Positions 6,790 through 14,936 are shown, counted from the first letter of the stretch. The stretch: DNA of 21,877 nt from Micropepsaceae bacterium (GCA_025450355.1 JANWHR010000278.1:1-21877), one strand, 5' to 3'. Numbers and translations are program-made. The notes: generated by a model not told the origin, from the letters alone.

Positions 6790-6857
6790 GCGAAGGAACT
6801 CCGCCCCGGCAGTGGAAACAAACCGCCGGACCAATCGTATCTGTGCTGGAGGGATGC

Positions 6858-7922
6858 ATGCGCATCGCACAGATTGCACCTTTGGCCGAGAGCGTGCCGC
6901 CGGCCCTATACGGTGGAACCGAACGCGTCGTCAGCTATCTGACGGAGGAACTTGCCCAACTCGGTCATGAGGTCACGCTGTTCGCGAGCGGCGATTCACG
7001 GACTCGGGCCAAACTGATCTCCACCGTCCCCCGTGCCCTCCGGCTGGACCGCAACGTCCAGGATTTTCTTCCCTACAGCTGCATGCAGGTTGCGCAGGTT
7101 CTGCGGAATGCTGATGATTTCGACATCCTGCATTTTCACATCGACCTGATCCACTACGCCTGTGCGAGCGAAATCGCGGCGCAATTCCTCACCACGCTGC
7201 ACGGCCGCCTGGACCTGCCCGACCTGCAGCCTTTCTACCGCGCCTTTCCCCAATTCCCGCTGGTCTCGATTTCGGGCGCACAGCGGCTTCCGATCCCGCA
7301 GGCAAACTGGCTTGCAACCATCCATCATGGCCTGCCGAAGGATCTTCTCCAGTTCTCACCGGAGCCGGCAGACCATTTCGCCTTTCTCGGCCGGCTGTCG
7401 CCCGAAAAAGGGCCGGAAAAGGCGATCAGAATTGCCGAGGGCCTTGGGATACCGCTGAAGATTGCGGCGAAGCTCGATCGCAAGGACCAGGATTTTTTCG
7501 CCGCCGAAGTCAAACCGCTGCTGGACAATCCTCTGGTCGAATGGATCGGAGAAATCGCAGAGCATGAGAAGAGTGCGTTCCTGGGCTCTGCCTGTGCGGT
7601 TTTGTTCCCGGTCGATTGGCCGGAGCCATTCGGACTGGTTTTGATCGAGGCGATGGCCTGCGGCACGCCGGTTGTTGCATTCCGGCGCGGTTCCGTTCCG
7701 GAAATTGTGGAGCATGGCGTTACCGGATTTCTCGTGGACAGCGTGGAACAGGCAATCGAGGCTGGACGGCATGTGCGGGAACTCGACCGCGCCCTGATCC
7801 GCCGGCGTTTCGACGAGCGCTACACCGCAACGCGAATGGCCAATGATTATCTCGCGGCCTATGAAACGGTAGTCCGCGGGAACGAGGCGCGCAATTCAAA
7901 GCGCGAACTTCGCGCCGTATGA
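6858..7922 (+). CDS. Glycosyltransferase family 4
   Basis: A 354-residue retaining GT-B glycosyltransferase of family 4. The N-terminal acceptor domain opens MRIAQIAPLAESVPPALYGGTERV with the glycine loop GGTER (19-23). The C-terminal nucleotide-sugar domain has FLGRLSPEKGPEKAI (176-190), the E-x7-E motif in PEPFGLVLIEAMACGTPVVA (Glu256 and Glu264) and GVTGFLVDS (287-295). There is no signal peptide or membrane segment, so it acts in the cytoplasm on a sugar from an NDP or ADP donor. ATG 6858 is supported by GGAGGG 6 to 10 bases upstream. The next gene, a debranching-type glycoside hydrolase, starts 10 bases after the stop. This pairing suggests a role in making or remodelling a glucose polymer or a small glucoside solute; the product cannot be told from sequence. 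Confidence 0.92.
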   Translation: MRIAQIAPLAESVPPALYGGTERVVSYLTEELAQLGHEVTLFASGDSRTRAKLISTVPRALRLDRNVQDFLPYSCMQVAQVLRNADDFDILHFHIDLIHYACASEIAAQFLTTLHGRLDLPDLQPFYRAFPQFPLVSISGAQRLPIPQANWLATIHHGLPKDLLQFSPEPADHFAFLGRLSPEKGPEKAIRIAEGLGIPLKIAAKLDRKDQDFFAAEVKPLLDNPLVEWIGEIAEHEKSAFLGSACAVLFPVDWPEPFGLVLIEAMACGTPVVAFRRGSVPEIVEHGVTGFLVDSVEQAIEAGRHVRELDRALIRRRFDERYTATRMANDYLAAYETVVRGNEARNSKRELRAV

Positions 7923-7932
7923 TCGGGCCGGC

Positions 7933-10128
7933 ATGACCGCATCGGTTGCCGCACAGCAAAAGACCGCGCATCCCGAGGTCGCGGACCTTCGGGGCGACCC
8001 GCAATTTTACATTCCGGCAACCGACAAGGTCGTACCGGCGCGCCGCAACCGAACGCTGAAGCAGGGCGACAGCTTCGCGCTCTTCGACGAACATGGCGAC
8101 ATTTCCAGTACGGCGGCCGGAAAAGAAGGGCTGTTCCATTGCGACACCCGGTACCTCTCGCAATTCGAACTGTTTCTCGACGAACACCGGCCGCTTCTTC
8201 TCAGCGGCGACGTTCGTGGCGACAATTCGGCATTGATCGTCGATCTGGTGAATCCGGACATTGTGCATGGCGGCGCGCTGATCATGTCGCGCGAGGTCTT
8301 GCATATCCGGCGCTCGGTCTTCCTGTGGGATGCCACCTGTTACCAGCATCTCGCCGTTCAGAATTTCGATACGCGCAGCCACGAGATTCGCCTGACGCTT
8401 GCCTTTGCCGCGGATTTTGCCGATCTGTTCGAAGTGCGCGGGATGGACCGCAAGCGCCGCGGCACCGTGGTCCGTCAAAGCGGCGGTGATCACGCATTAT
8501 TCCGCTACACCGCACTCGACGGCGTGCAGCAGGAACTGCGGTTGTTTTTTTCTCCGCGGCCGCAGGTGCTGCAGGAGAATTATGCAACCTTCACGATGAC
8601 GCTGGGCGGCCATCAGCGACAGGTGATTACCGTGGCTGCAAGTTGTTCCAAAACCGGCCCGGTCGCGCTCGGCAAAGCCTTGCGGCTGACCCGGCGGGAA
8701 TTGCACCGGCATCACGCATCCGCCGCGCACATCTCAAGCTCCAACACCATGGTCGATCAGGCGTTCAAGCGCGCCGTTGCCGACCTTTCAATGCTGTTCA
8801 CGAATACGGAAGAAGGCGTTTATCCCTACGGCGGAATTCCCTGGTTCAGCACCGCCTTCGGGCGCGACGGGATCATCACCGCGCTGGAGCTGCTTGCCTT
8901 TCATCCCGCGGTTGCCAAAGGCGTGCTGGAATTTCTCGCGGCGCGCCAGTCGCATGAGGAAAGGCCGGATGCCGATGCCGAACCGGGGAAAATCGTCCAC
9001 GAAATCCGGCACGGCGAAATGGCGCGTTTGGGCGAGGTCCCCTTCGGCTGTTACTACGGCAGCATCGACTCCACGCCTTTGTTCGTCCTGCTTGCGGCGC
9101 GTTATTTCGAACGCACCGGCGACAGGGAAACGATTGCGCGGATTTGGTCCAATATCGTCGCCGCTCTCGACTGGATCGATTGCTATGGCGATCTCGACGG
9201 GGACGGATTTGTCGAATACCAGCGCCGTACCGATCAGGGACTGGCCAATCAGGGCTGGAAGGATTCGCAGGATTCGGTTCCCCACGCGGATGGCCGCCTC
9301 GCGCGGGGGCCGATCGCGCTGGTCGAAGTTCAGGCCTATGTCTATGCGGCGAAACGGGAGATCGCGGCCGTCGCGCGCATTCTCAGGCATGGCGAAATTG
9401 CCTCGAAGCTGGAGCGCGAAGCGCGCGAATTGCAGGCGCGATTTGATGCGGCTTTCTGGTCGCCCGAAATTGGCGGCTATGCCCTCGCGCTGGACGGTGA
9501 GAAAGCACGCTGCGCGGTGCGCACGTCCAATCCGGGCCACGCGCTGTTCTGCGGCATTCTTTCGCCCGAACGCGCGAAAGCGGTGACGGCAACCCTGCTC
9601 AACCACGATTCTTTTTCAGGCTGGGGTGTCCGCACCATGGCGGCCGGGGAAGCGCGCTACAATCCGATTTCCTACCACAATGGATCGGTCTGGCCGCACG
9701 ACAACGCGCTGATTGCGCTTGGCGTCGCCCGTTACGGGTTCAAGCGCGAGGCGCTGCGGATTTTCTCCGGCCTGTTCGGCGCCATGGAGCACATGGACCT
9801 TTTGCGTCCACCCGAACTGTTTTGCGGTTTTCCACGACGCCGGGCGATCGGACCAACGCTCTATCCCGTGGCCTGCAATCCGCAGTCCTGGGCCAGCGCC
9901 TCGCCCTTTGCACTTCTGCAAGCCTGTCTCGGCATTTCCTTCGACGTTCCGCGGCGGGAAATCCGCTTCGCAGGAAGCATCCTTCCCGAATTCGTGGATG
10001 AACTGCGAATCCGCAATCTCGCGCTCGCGGATGCAAGGGTCGATTTGGACTTGCGCCGTTATCCCGCCGGCGTTGTCGTGGAAGTAAAACGCCGGGAAGG
10101 CGATGTCCGCGTGACCGTCGTGAAATAG
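7933..10128 (+). CDS. Glycogen-debranching-type amylo-alpha-1,6-glucosidase family protein
   Basis: A 731-residue cytoplasmic protein with the two-domain layout of bacterial debranching-enzyme-like proteins. Residues about 40-240 form the N-terminal beta-rich glycogen-debranching domain (LKQGDSFALFDEHGDI, GLFHCDTRYLSQFEL). Residues about 275-700 form an (alpha/alpha)6 glucosidase domain with GIPWFSTAFGRDGIITALEL (301-320), GWKDSQDS (441-448) and YHNGSVWPHDNALIALG (581-597). Known relatives cleave alpha-1,6 or other alpha-glucosidic bonds in glycogen-like chains; several related clans act on glucosylglycerate-type solutes, so substrate is uncertain. It starts 10 bases after the GT4 stop with no strong Shine-Dalgarno, suggesting coupled translation. 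It ends 35 bases from the convergent histidine kinase gene. Confidence 0.9.
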   Translation: MTASVAAQQKTAHPEVADLRGDPQFYIPATDKVVPARRNRTLKQGDSFALFDEHGDISSTAAGKEGLFHCDTRYLSQFELFLDEHRPLLLSGDVRGDNSALIVDLVNPDIVHGGALIMSREVLHIRRSVFLWDATCYQHLAVQNFDTRSHEIRLTLAFAADFADLFEVRGMDRKRRGTVVRQSGGDHALFRYTALDGVQQELRLFFSPRPQVLQENYATFTMTLGGHQRQVITVAASCSKTGPVALGKALRLTRRELHRHHASAAHISSSNTMVDQAFKRAVADLSMLFTNTEEGVYPYGGIPWFSTAFGRDGIITALELLAFHPAVAKGVLEFLAARQSHEERPDADAEPGKIVHEIRHGEMARLGEVPFGCYYGSIDSTPLFVLLAARYFERTGDRETIARIWSNIVAALDWIDCYGDLDGDGFVEYQRRTDQGLANQGWKDSQDSVPHADGRLARGPIALVEVQAYVYAAKREIAAVARILRHGEIASKLEREARELQARFDAAFWSPEIGGYALALDGEKARCAVRTSNPGHALFCGILSPERAKAVTATLLNHDSFSGWGVRTMAAGEARYNPISYHNGSVWPHDNALIALGVARYGFKREALRIFSGLFGAMEHMDLLRPPELFCGFPRRRAIGPTLYPVACNPQSWASASPFALLQACLGISFDVPRREIRFAGSILPEFVDELRIRNLALADARVDLDLRRYPAGVVVEVKRREGDVRVTVVK

Positions 10129-10163
10129 CAGCCGACTATTCCTGGCACGGACCCGCGGGTCAT

Positions 10164-12314
10164 TCACCCCACGCGGGGCAGAGTGAAGTAGAATGTCGAT
10201 CCCTTCCCGACTTCGCTCGAGGCCCAGATGCGGCCGCCATGCTGGCCGACAATGCTCCTCGCAATGTACAGCCCGAGCCCGCTTCCGGCGCGGGCGTGCT
10301 TTTCGACCATGCGATAGGGTTCGAAAAGGGTCGCGAGATCGGATTCAGAAACTCCCGGTCCGGTATCGCTCACCGAGAACCTGACCTGCGCCTCCTCGGA
10401 GCCGGCACGGAGTGCAATGGCGCCGCCATACGGGGTGAATTTAATGGCGTTGCCCAGCAGATTGGAAAGCACCTGCATGATTCGCTTGGAATCGGCCTGG
10501 ACGCGCAGGTTGCCCCGATCCGGCTCGACCTTCAGTTCCAGCCCCTTTTCCTCCGCGGCGGCCCGATGGTTCTCATACGCTGCCTTCAGGATCGCCGCGA
10601 CAGCGACGGGTTCAGGGTTGAACGACAGTTTTCCGGCTTCGATCGCGCCGGTGTCGAGCAGGTCATCGACCAACTGCCGCATCGTCCCGATCGTCTGCAC
10701 AATGCGCTCCGACGTTTTCTTGACCGAATCCGCCTGAACTGGCTCCCGCGTTTGTGTGAGCAGGGCGGCGCCGGTACCGATGACCATCAACTGGTTGCGC
10801 AAATCATGTGCAACGATCGCGAGGATCTGCTGGCGTGCCGCGACCGCGTACTGGGCCACCGCGAACAGGCGCTGGTTTTCCAGAGCTGCGCTCGCGCGGT
10901 CGGCCAGTTGCTCCGCGACGCGGACATCGGTTTCAGAATAGCGGCGGCGCGATTCGGCCGTGACCAGTGTGATGGTGCAATGGACTTCATCCTGACGTGA
11001 AACCGGGACGATGATGTACGACGTAAGGCCCATCGCGCGGAGGATTTCCAACTGCTCCGCATCACCCACGCCCGCGGCAAGTTCGGCTTCCGTGATTTCC
11101 GGCGCCCACTCCGTTTTTGCCGTCCGAAAGACCCGCGCGACGCCTTTTGGGCCGTTCGGGTCCGTCGCATGACGGCCCTCAAGCGCCCTCGCGATCGAAG
11201 TTTTCACCGGATCCGAATGGGCAGCCACCAACCGGCGAATTCGGTCGCCCTCGCGGCAATCGACAACACACCAGTCTGCAATCACTGGCACCGCCAAATG
11301 AGCCACTTTGGCCAGGGCTCCCTCAAAATCCAGCGATTTGCTGAATTCGAGAGCCGCAGCGGAAAGGAATCGCTGGGCAACCTCACTGCGCTCAACCGCG
11401 GCAAAGTCTTGAGCCCGCTCAATGCCCGTCGTTGCCCGCCTGACGACGGTTCGGAATAGCAGTTTGTCCTCCTCCGAAAATTCGAAGGCAGTGCGCGACC
11501 CGATATGCGCCACGCCCATGACATCATCTTGTTGCAACATCGGTATGCCATACAGGGCACGCATACCCGAACCGCGGATCACGCGGTTTTTTATCGCCGG
11601 ATCTTCCGAGGCGTGGCGAAGCGCGAGCGCCCGTCGCTGTTGCGCCACCTGCCCGGCAAAGCTTTCGCCAATCCGCACGGAATAATCGCCAACCAGTTCC
11701 TGCTCCAGACCCGCTGCCGCGCGAACATGCAGCCAATCGCCTTCGCGCAGAAAGATTATGCAGCTGTCGGCCGATTCGGTTCCCTCGAGGATCAGCTGCA
11801 GCAGCTCCTGCAAGAACCGGTCGAGATCGGTGATTGCAAGCGCCTGTTCGAACACCCGGTCGAGCGCGCGCAGCAGCTTTTCGCGCGCTTGCGAATACCG
11901 GACCGTCGCCTGTTCGATGGCGTCAAAGAAGGCGGCATCGAGATTCCGGAGCTCGGCAACAGCCATCGTCGAGCCGGCACGGGATTCCCACAGATCGAAA
12001 ATCGTTTTGTGCAGCAGACCGTATTCCACAATGATCTGGTCAAGATCAAAGCCCCTTCGCAGACGGCTGATCGCATGTTTTTCGGGAAGGTCCGCACGCG
12101 AATCCTGCCGGCCTGTGCGACCGGATTCAACCACGTCTGCGATCAGCGCGAGAATCTGCGGCAGATGATCAATGATCGCGCTTTCCGACAGCTCGCGCGC
12201 GGGCGACAGCGCGCGGACCTGCCTGGACCACTCGCCGATGATGTCCGGTTCATTTGTTCGCAGAAAATCGTAGAGACGGGGTATCGGCGTGTTTTCCACT
12301 TGGTGTGCAGTCAT
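10164..12314 (-). CDS. Soluble sensor histidine kinase: RsbRD-like, two GAF, HisKA, HATPase
   Basis: A 716-residue kinase with no membrane segment. Residues 1-150 are helical and resemble the RsbRD N-terminal domain (IIGEWSRQVRAL, HLPQILALIADV, GFDLDQIIVEYGLL). Two GAF domains follow (about 165-300 and 315-480). The H-box is AIVAHDLRNQLMVI with phospho-acceptor His503. The ATPase core has NLLGNAIKFTP (618-628), DTGPG (650-654), LFEPY (663-667) and GSGLGLYIA (677-685), so all catalytic boxes are intact. No receiver domain is fused and no response regulator is next door, so it is an orphan. GAF domains usually sense small molecules, redox state or light; none of the bilin-attachment cysteine motifs is obvious. 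ATG 12314 is supported by TGAGGA 6 bases upstream. The RsbRD link suggests stress signalling, which is inference. Confidence 0.93.
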   Translation of the reverse strand: MTAHQVENTPIPRLYDFLRTNEPDIIGEWSRQVRALSPARELSESAIIDHLPQILALIADVVESGRTGRQDSRADLPEKHAISRLRRGFDLDQIIVEYGLLHKTIFDLWESRAGSTMAVAELRNLDAAFFDAIEQATVRYSQAREKLLRALDRVFEQALAITDLDRFLQELLQLILEGTESADSCIIFLREGDWLHVRAAAGLEQELVGDYSVRIGESFAGQVAQQRRALALRHASEDPAIKNRVIRGSGMRALYGIPMLQQDDVMGVAHIGSRTAFEFSEEDKLLFRTVVRRATTGIERAQDFAAVERSEVAQRFLSAAALEFSKSLDFEGALAKVAHLAVPVIADWCVVDCREGDRIRRLVAAHSDPVKTSIARALEGRHATDPNGPKGVARVFRTAKTEWAPEITEAELAAGVGDAEQLEILRAMGLTSYIIVPVSRQDEVHCTITLVTAESRRRYSETDVRVAEQLADRASAALENQRLFAVAQYAVAARQQILAIVAHDLRNQLMVIGTGAALLTQTREPVQADSVKKTSERIVQTIGTMRQLVDDLLDTGAIEAGKLSFNPEPVAVAAILKAAYENHRAAAEEKGLELKVEPDRGNLRVQADSKRIMQVLSNLLGNAIKFTPYGGAIALRAGSEEAQVRFSVSDTGPGVSESDLATLFEPYRMVEKHARAGSGLGLYIARSIVGQHGGRIWASSEVGKGSTFYFTLPRVG

Positions 12315-12486
12315 GGCCGATCCTCAGGGCAGCCAACAGGAGCGCGGCAAAGCTGCAGATTCGGACCCGGTTGCTTCCTGCGACGCCAGCGAACCTGCGC
12401 ATAAGGATACGCCAAACGGGTACGGGCAGTTTCGTGCCGGGAACAACGTCCGCGACACTCCCGGCCGATCAGGGAACCTGAAATGC

Positions 12487-13416
12487 TCATCCCGCAAACT
12501 CCACCGGATGGCCTCCGGCGGCCCAGGCTTCAAAACCGCCCTCCAACGGACGAATCCTGGCAAAGCCCATCTTCCCGAGTTCTCTTGCGGCCAGCCGGAC
12601 ATGCAGATCGTTCGTGGACGAACCATACAGGATGATTTGCTGCGCTGGTGGATATTCGCTCCGCAGAATCGAAACATCCGTGGGCATGATCGCCAGAGCG
12701 CCTGGCATCATTCCTTCCTGGATCCTCCTTTCCATCGGGCGCACATCGATGATGAGCGGGTGTCCGCCGCTGGCAAGGATTCCGGCGAGTTCTGCGGGCG
12801 AAATCCGGTTCCGGCGCAGTTGCGCCACAAACCTGCGGGTTCTGGTCCAGCGCACCAGCACGAACGTCACGGCGATGCCGGCAACAGCCGCCGCACCGAT
12901 TTCGCCAAAGCGGGTAAATGCGGCAAGCAGCGCGGTGATCGCGTTGTGAAACAGCCGGCCGAGCCCAAAGGCGATGCCGAGGTACACGGTTGAGCCGATC
13001 GCATCGAACAGCAGAAACCGGTGCAGCCTCAAGCGCGAAACGCCGGCAAGCACGATGGTCGCCAGCCCAAGTCCGGGCATGAATTTGGCGAACACCAGAG
13101 CCCAGCCGCCAACGCGCCCAAAGCCGCGTTCCGTCCGGCGGGCGCAGGATTCCGGCGAAAGCGACAATTGGCAGACAAAGCCGAGAACGCGCGGGCCCAA
13201 ACGCACGCCCACAAGATACCAGGCGGCATCGGCCACCATCGCCGATGCCACGGCGGCGAGCAGCACCAGCGGCGCCAATGCACCGCCCAGAGTCAGCGCG
13301 CCCGCGATCATCAGCACCGGATAAGAAGGGATGGGAAGACCGCTGTCTTCGAGAAGCGCGCTCGCGCACACCACCAGCACGCCGTACCGGTGGATCAGTT
13401 CAACAATCTGCTGCAT
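12487..13416 (-). CDS. DedA-family membrane protein fused to a rhodanese domain without the catalytic Cys
   Basis: A 309-residue fusion. Residues 1-190 are a DedA/VTT (SNARE-associated) domain: ALLEDSGLPIPSYPVLMIAG (20-39), the re-entrant segment VFAKFMPGLGLATIVLAG (108-125) and a final membrane helix near 173-190. DedA proteins flip phospholipid or undecaprenyl-phosphate carriers and support envelope homeostasis. Residues about 205-305 are a rhodanese domain in the cytoplasm: LIIDVRPMERR (221-231), GALAIMP (239-245) and RIRPLEGGFEAW (287-298). The active-site loop, which is YC-x-C or similar in active members, reads LYGSSTND (263-270): Gly and Ser replace the cysteines, so sulfur transfer is not expected and a binding role is likelier. 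ATG 13416 has GGAGGA directly upstream, held in a perfect hairpin (13421-13446). Confidence 0.9.
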   Translation of the reverse strand: MQQIVELIHRYGVLVVCASALLEDSGLPIPSYPVLMIAGALTLGGALAPLVLLAAVASAMVADAAWYLVGVRLGPRVLGFVCQLSLSPESCARRTERGFGRVGGWALVFAKFMPGLGLATIVLAGVSRLRLHRFLLFDAIGSTVYLGIAFGLGRLFHNAITALLAAFTRFGEIGAAAVAGIAVTFVLVRWTRTRRFVAQLRRNRISPAELAGILASGGHPLIIDVRPMERRIQEGMMPGALAIMPTDVSILRSEYPPAQQIILYGSSTNDLHVRLAARELGKMGFARIRPLEGGFEAWAAGGHPVEFAG

Positions 13417-13420
13417 GGTC

Positions 13421-13446
13421 CTCCGGGCGTGCGGCTGCGCCCGGAG
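13421..13446 (-). promoter_or_regulatory. Hairpin sequestering the Shine-Dalgarno of the DedA-rhodanese gene
   Basis: In the message, CUCCGGGCG pairs perfectly with CGCCCGGAG across an 8-base loop; then come GACC and the AUG. The Shine-Dalgarno GGAG(GA) is in the 3' arm, 4 bases from the start codon. Nine uninterrupted, mostly G-C pairs would hide the ribosome site unless opened. Translational control is inference from this geometry. Confidence 0.6.
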
Positions 13447-13609
13447 TGAGGCGCGGCTGCATTCTCCTGAAGGAACAACTCTTGAGCCGCGCGCGCGTTT
13501 CCGGGTTCCGTTACCCGCCCGGCAAGCAAGGTGAGCGAAATCGGAATCGCGGCGTTATGATACGTGCGAAAGGTTGCGGGCTTCACAAGCTGACTTCAGG
13601 GAGGAACAG

Positions 13610-14038
13610 ATGGTCGCACGGACAGCCCAAGCGGAGTGGCAGGGCGGGTTGCAGGACGGAAATGGCACAATGGAGCTGGGCAGCGGCGCGTTCAAAGGCG
13701 CCTATTCCTTTGGCTCACGCTTCTCGAGCGGAACCGGAACCAACCCGGAGGAACTCATTGCCGCGGCCCATGCCGGATGTTTTTCGATGGCGCTCGCCGC
13801 GGGACTGGACAAGAGCGGTCACAAGCCCAAACGCGTTCACACCACCGCGACGGCCCAACTTGAAAAAGCCGGCGGTGGCTTTTCGATCACCGCAATTGAG
13901 CTGAACACCGAAGCCGAAATCCCGGGCATCGACGACGGCGTCTTTCAGCAGCAGGTTGAAACGGCAAAGCGCGACTGCCCGGTGTCACGCGCGCTGTCCG
14001 GCGTGAACATCTCGGTCAAGGCGCGCCTGATCCGCTGA
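13610..14038 (+). CDS. osmC: OsmC-type peroxiredoxin
   Basis: A 142-residue OsmC-subfamily protein of the OsmC/Ohr superfamily. The two redox cysteines are present: Cys57 in AAAHAGCFSMAL and Cys123 in KRDCPVSRAL, and Glu48 in NPEELIAAAHA supplies the conserved acid. These dimeric cytoplasmic enzymes reduce organic hydroperoxides and often rise under osmotic or stationary-phase stress. Full length for the family (about 140). ATG 13610 is chosen for the strong GGGAGGA 4 to 10 bases upstream and the family-like opening; the longer open frame adds an uncharacteristic stretch. It diverges from the DedA-rhodanese gene with a 193-base region between, and ends in a strong hairpin. Confidence 0.93.
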   Translation: MVARTAQAEWQGGLQDGNGTMELGSGAFKGAYSFGSRFSSGTGTNPEELIAAAHAGCFSMALAAGLDKSGHKPKRVHTTATAQLEKAGGGFSITAIELNTEAEIPGIDDGVFQQQVETAKRDCPVSRALSGVNISVKARLIR

Positions 14039-14048
14039 AGAGAAGCAA

Positions 14049-14083
14049 GGAGCGAGAGAGCAACGCGAACGCTCTCTCGCTTC
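14049..14083 (+). terminator. Strong hairpin after osmC
   Basis: AGCGAGAGAGC (14051-14061) and GCTCTCTCGCT (14071-14081) form a perfect 11-bp stem with a 9-base loop, extendable by two pairs. It begins 12 bases after the osmC stop. The downstream tract TTCAATTTCCTT is only moderately T-rich, so it is a likely but not ideal intrinsic terminator. Confidence 0.72.
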
Positions 14084-14097
14084 AATTTCCTTGTCCC

Positions 14098-14172
14098 GAG
14101 GGCCGCTCGCTTCGCGCTTCTCGCGTCTGGCTCGGCCCTTTCCACTGCTCCGTTGCTGCTGTACTCCGGAGC
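14098..14172 (+). repeat. Two further inverted repeats upstream of crcB
   Basis: AGGGCCG (14099-14105) pairs with CGGCCCT (14133-14139), enclosing a CGC/GCG-rich stretch that can fold internally. GCTCCG (14147-14152) pairs with CGGAGC (14167-14172). Together with the osmC hairpin, most of the 165 bases between osmC and crcB can fold. I do not see the conserved bases of the fluoride (crcB) riboswitch. Role unknown. Confidence 0.5.
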
Positions 14173-14203
14173 GGGGCTTAGCGGGTCGGGGCGTCCGCCG
14201 GTG

Positions 14204-14596
14204 ATGTATTTCTGGGTCATGGCTGGCAGCGCAATCGGCGGGGGGCTGCGCTATTTCTTTTCGGGTCTGGTGGCTTCGCATTTCGGCGAGACCTTTCCCT
14301 GGGGAACGCTGTTCGTGAACGTCACCGGCTCTTTCGTCATCGGCTTCTTCGCCACGCTGACGGCGCCCGACGGCCGGCTTTTTACCGGTGCGGCGGTGCG
14401 TCAGTTCGTGACCACCGGAATCTGCGGCGGCTACACCACATTTTCCTCCTTCAGCCTGCAGACATTGAATCTCGCGCGTGACGATGAGTGGTTGTACGCT
14501 TCGGGAAACATTGTCGCCTCTTCCGGGTTATGCCTGCTTTCCGTGTGGCTTGGTCACATCGCCGCGGCGGCGCTCAGTCAAATGAAGGGGACCTGA
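14204..14596 (+). CDS. crcB: Fluoride channel CrcB (Fluc)
   Basis: A 130-residue, four-helix membrane protein that as a dual-topology dimer lets fluoride out of the cell. Family signatures are GSAIGGGLRYFFS (8-20), PWGTLFVNVTGSFVIGF (32-48) with the pore Asn39, and TTGICGGYTTFSSFSLQT (70-87) carrying the phenylalanine-box residues Phe80 and Phe83 and the central Na+-site region. ATG 14204 is preceded by a possible GTG start (14201); a later ATG at 14219 is also possible. No strong Shine-Dalgarno is visible. The DUF190 gene starts 1 base after its stop, so the two are translationally coupled. A fluoride riboswitch was looked for upstream and not recognised. Confidence 0.93.
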   Translation: MYFWVMAGSAIGGGLRYFFSGLVASHFGETFPWGTLFVNVTGSFVIGFFATLTAPDGRLFTGAAVRQFVTTGICGGYTTFSSFSLQTLNLARDDEWLYASGNIVASSGLCLLSVWLGHIAAAALSQMKGT

Positions 14597-14597
14597 C

Positions 14598-14933
14598 ATG
14601 CAGATACCCGAAGACGCCGTTCTGCTGCGTGTTTTCATTGGCGAGTCCGACCGCTATGAGCACCGGCCGCTGTATGAAGCGATCGTTTTGAAAGCGCGCG
14701 AAATGCATTTGGCCGGCGCCACGGTGCTGCGCGGCCCCATGGGCTTTGGCCATTCAAGCCGTCTGCATACAGCCAAAATCCTCCGTCTTTCGGAAGATTT
14801 GCCGATGGTGATCGAAATCATCGATGCCGGAGAAAAGATTGATGCCTTTTTGCCGGTCATCGATGCGATGATGGGGCATGGCCTGATCACGCTGGAGAAG
14901 GTCAAAGTCTGCCGCTATGGCGGTGGTGAATAG
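14598..14933 (+). CDS. DUF190 family protein, CrcB partner
   Basis: A 111-residue cytoplasmic protein of the DUF190 family, a small ferredoxin-like/PII-like fold. Recognisable features are LLRVFIGESDRYEHRPLYEAI (8-28), the block GATVLRGPMGFGHSSRLHT (39-57) and the strand DLPMVIEIIDA (66-77). Genes of this family are very often next to crcB, as here, at 1 base. A regulatory or helper role for the fluoride channel is widely assumed but not shown. Start ATG 14598 is the only sensible one. The following phosphatase gene starts 3 bases after the stop. Confidence 0.9.
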   Translation: MQIPEDAVLLRVFIGESDRYEHRPLYEAIVLKAREMHLAGATVLRGPMGFGHSSRLHTAKILRLSEDLPMVIEIIDAGEKIDAFLPVIDAMMGHGLITLEKVKVCRYGGGE

Positions 14934-14936
14934 CGG

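Noticed and set aside
10150..10161. Palindrome GACCCGCGGGTC between the convergent debranching-enzyme and kinase genes as a two-way terminator
   Set aside because: It has no room for a loop beyond 4 bases and no T-run on either side.
12315..12486. Small gene in the gap between the kinase and DedA-rhodanese genes, for example a plus-strand frame from ATG 12313
   Set aside because: The translation looks random in every frame, continues as antisense of the DedA gene, and has no ribosome site. I see nothing else definite in these 172 bases.
13472..13499. Possible general-stress (EcfG-type) promoter before osmC: GGAAC followed by CGTT
   Set aside because: The gap is 19 bases; the alphaproteobacterial pattern needs 16 or 17. 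No better match was found upstream of osmC, the kinase or the GT4 gene.
14039..14203. Fluoride riboswitch before crcB
   Set aside because: The region folds into hairpins, but I do not see the conserved bases of the known crcB motif, so I list only the inverted repeats.
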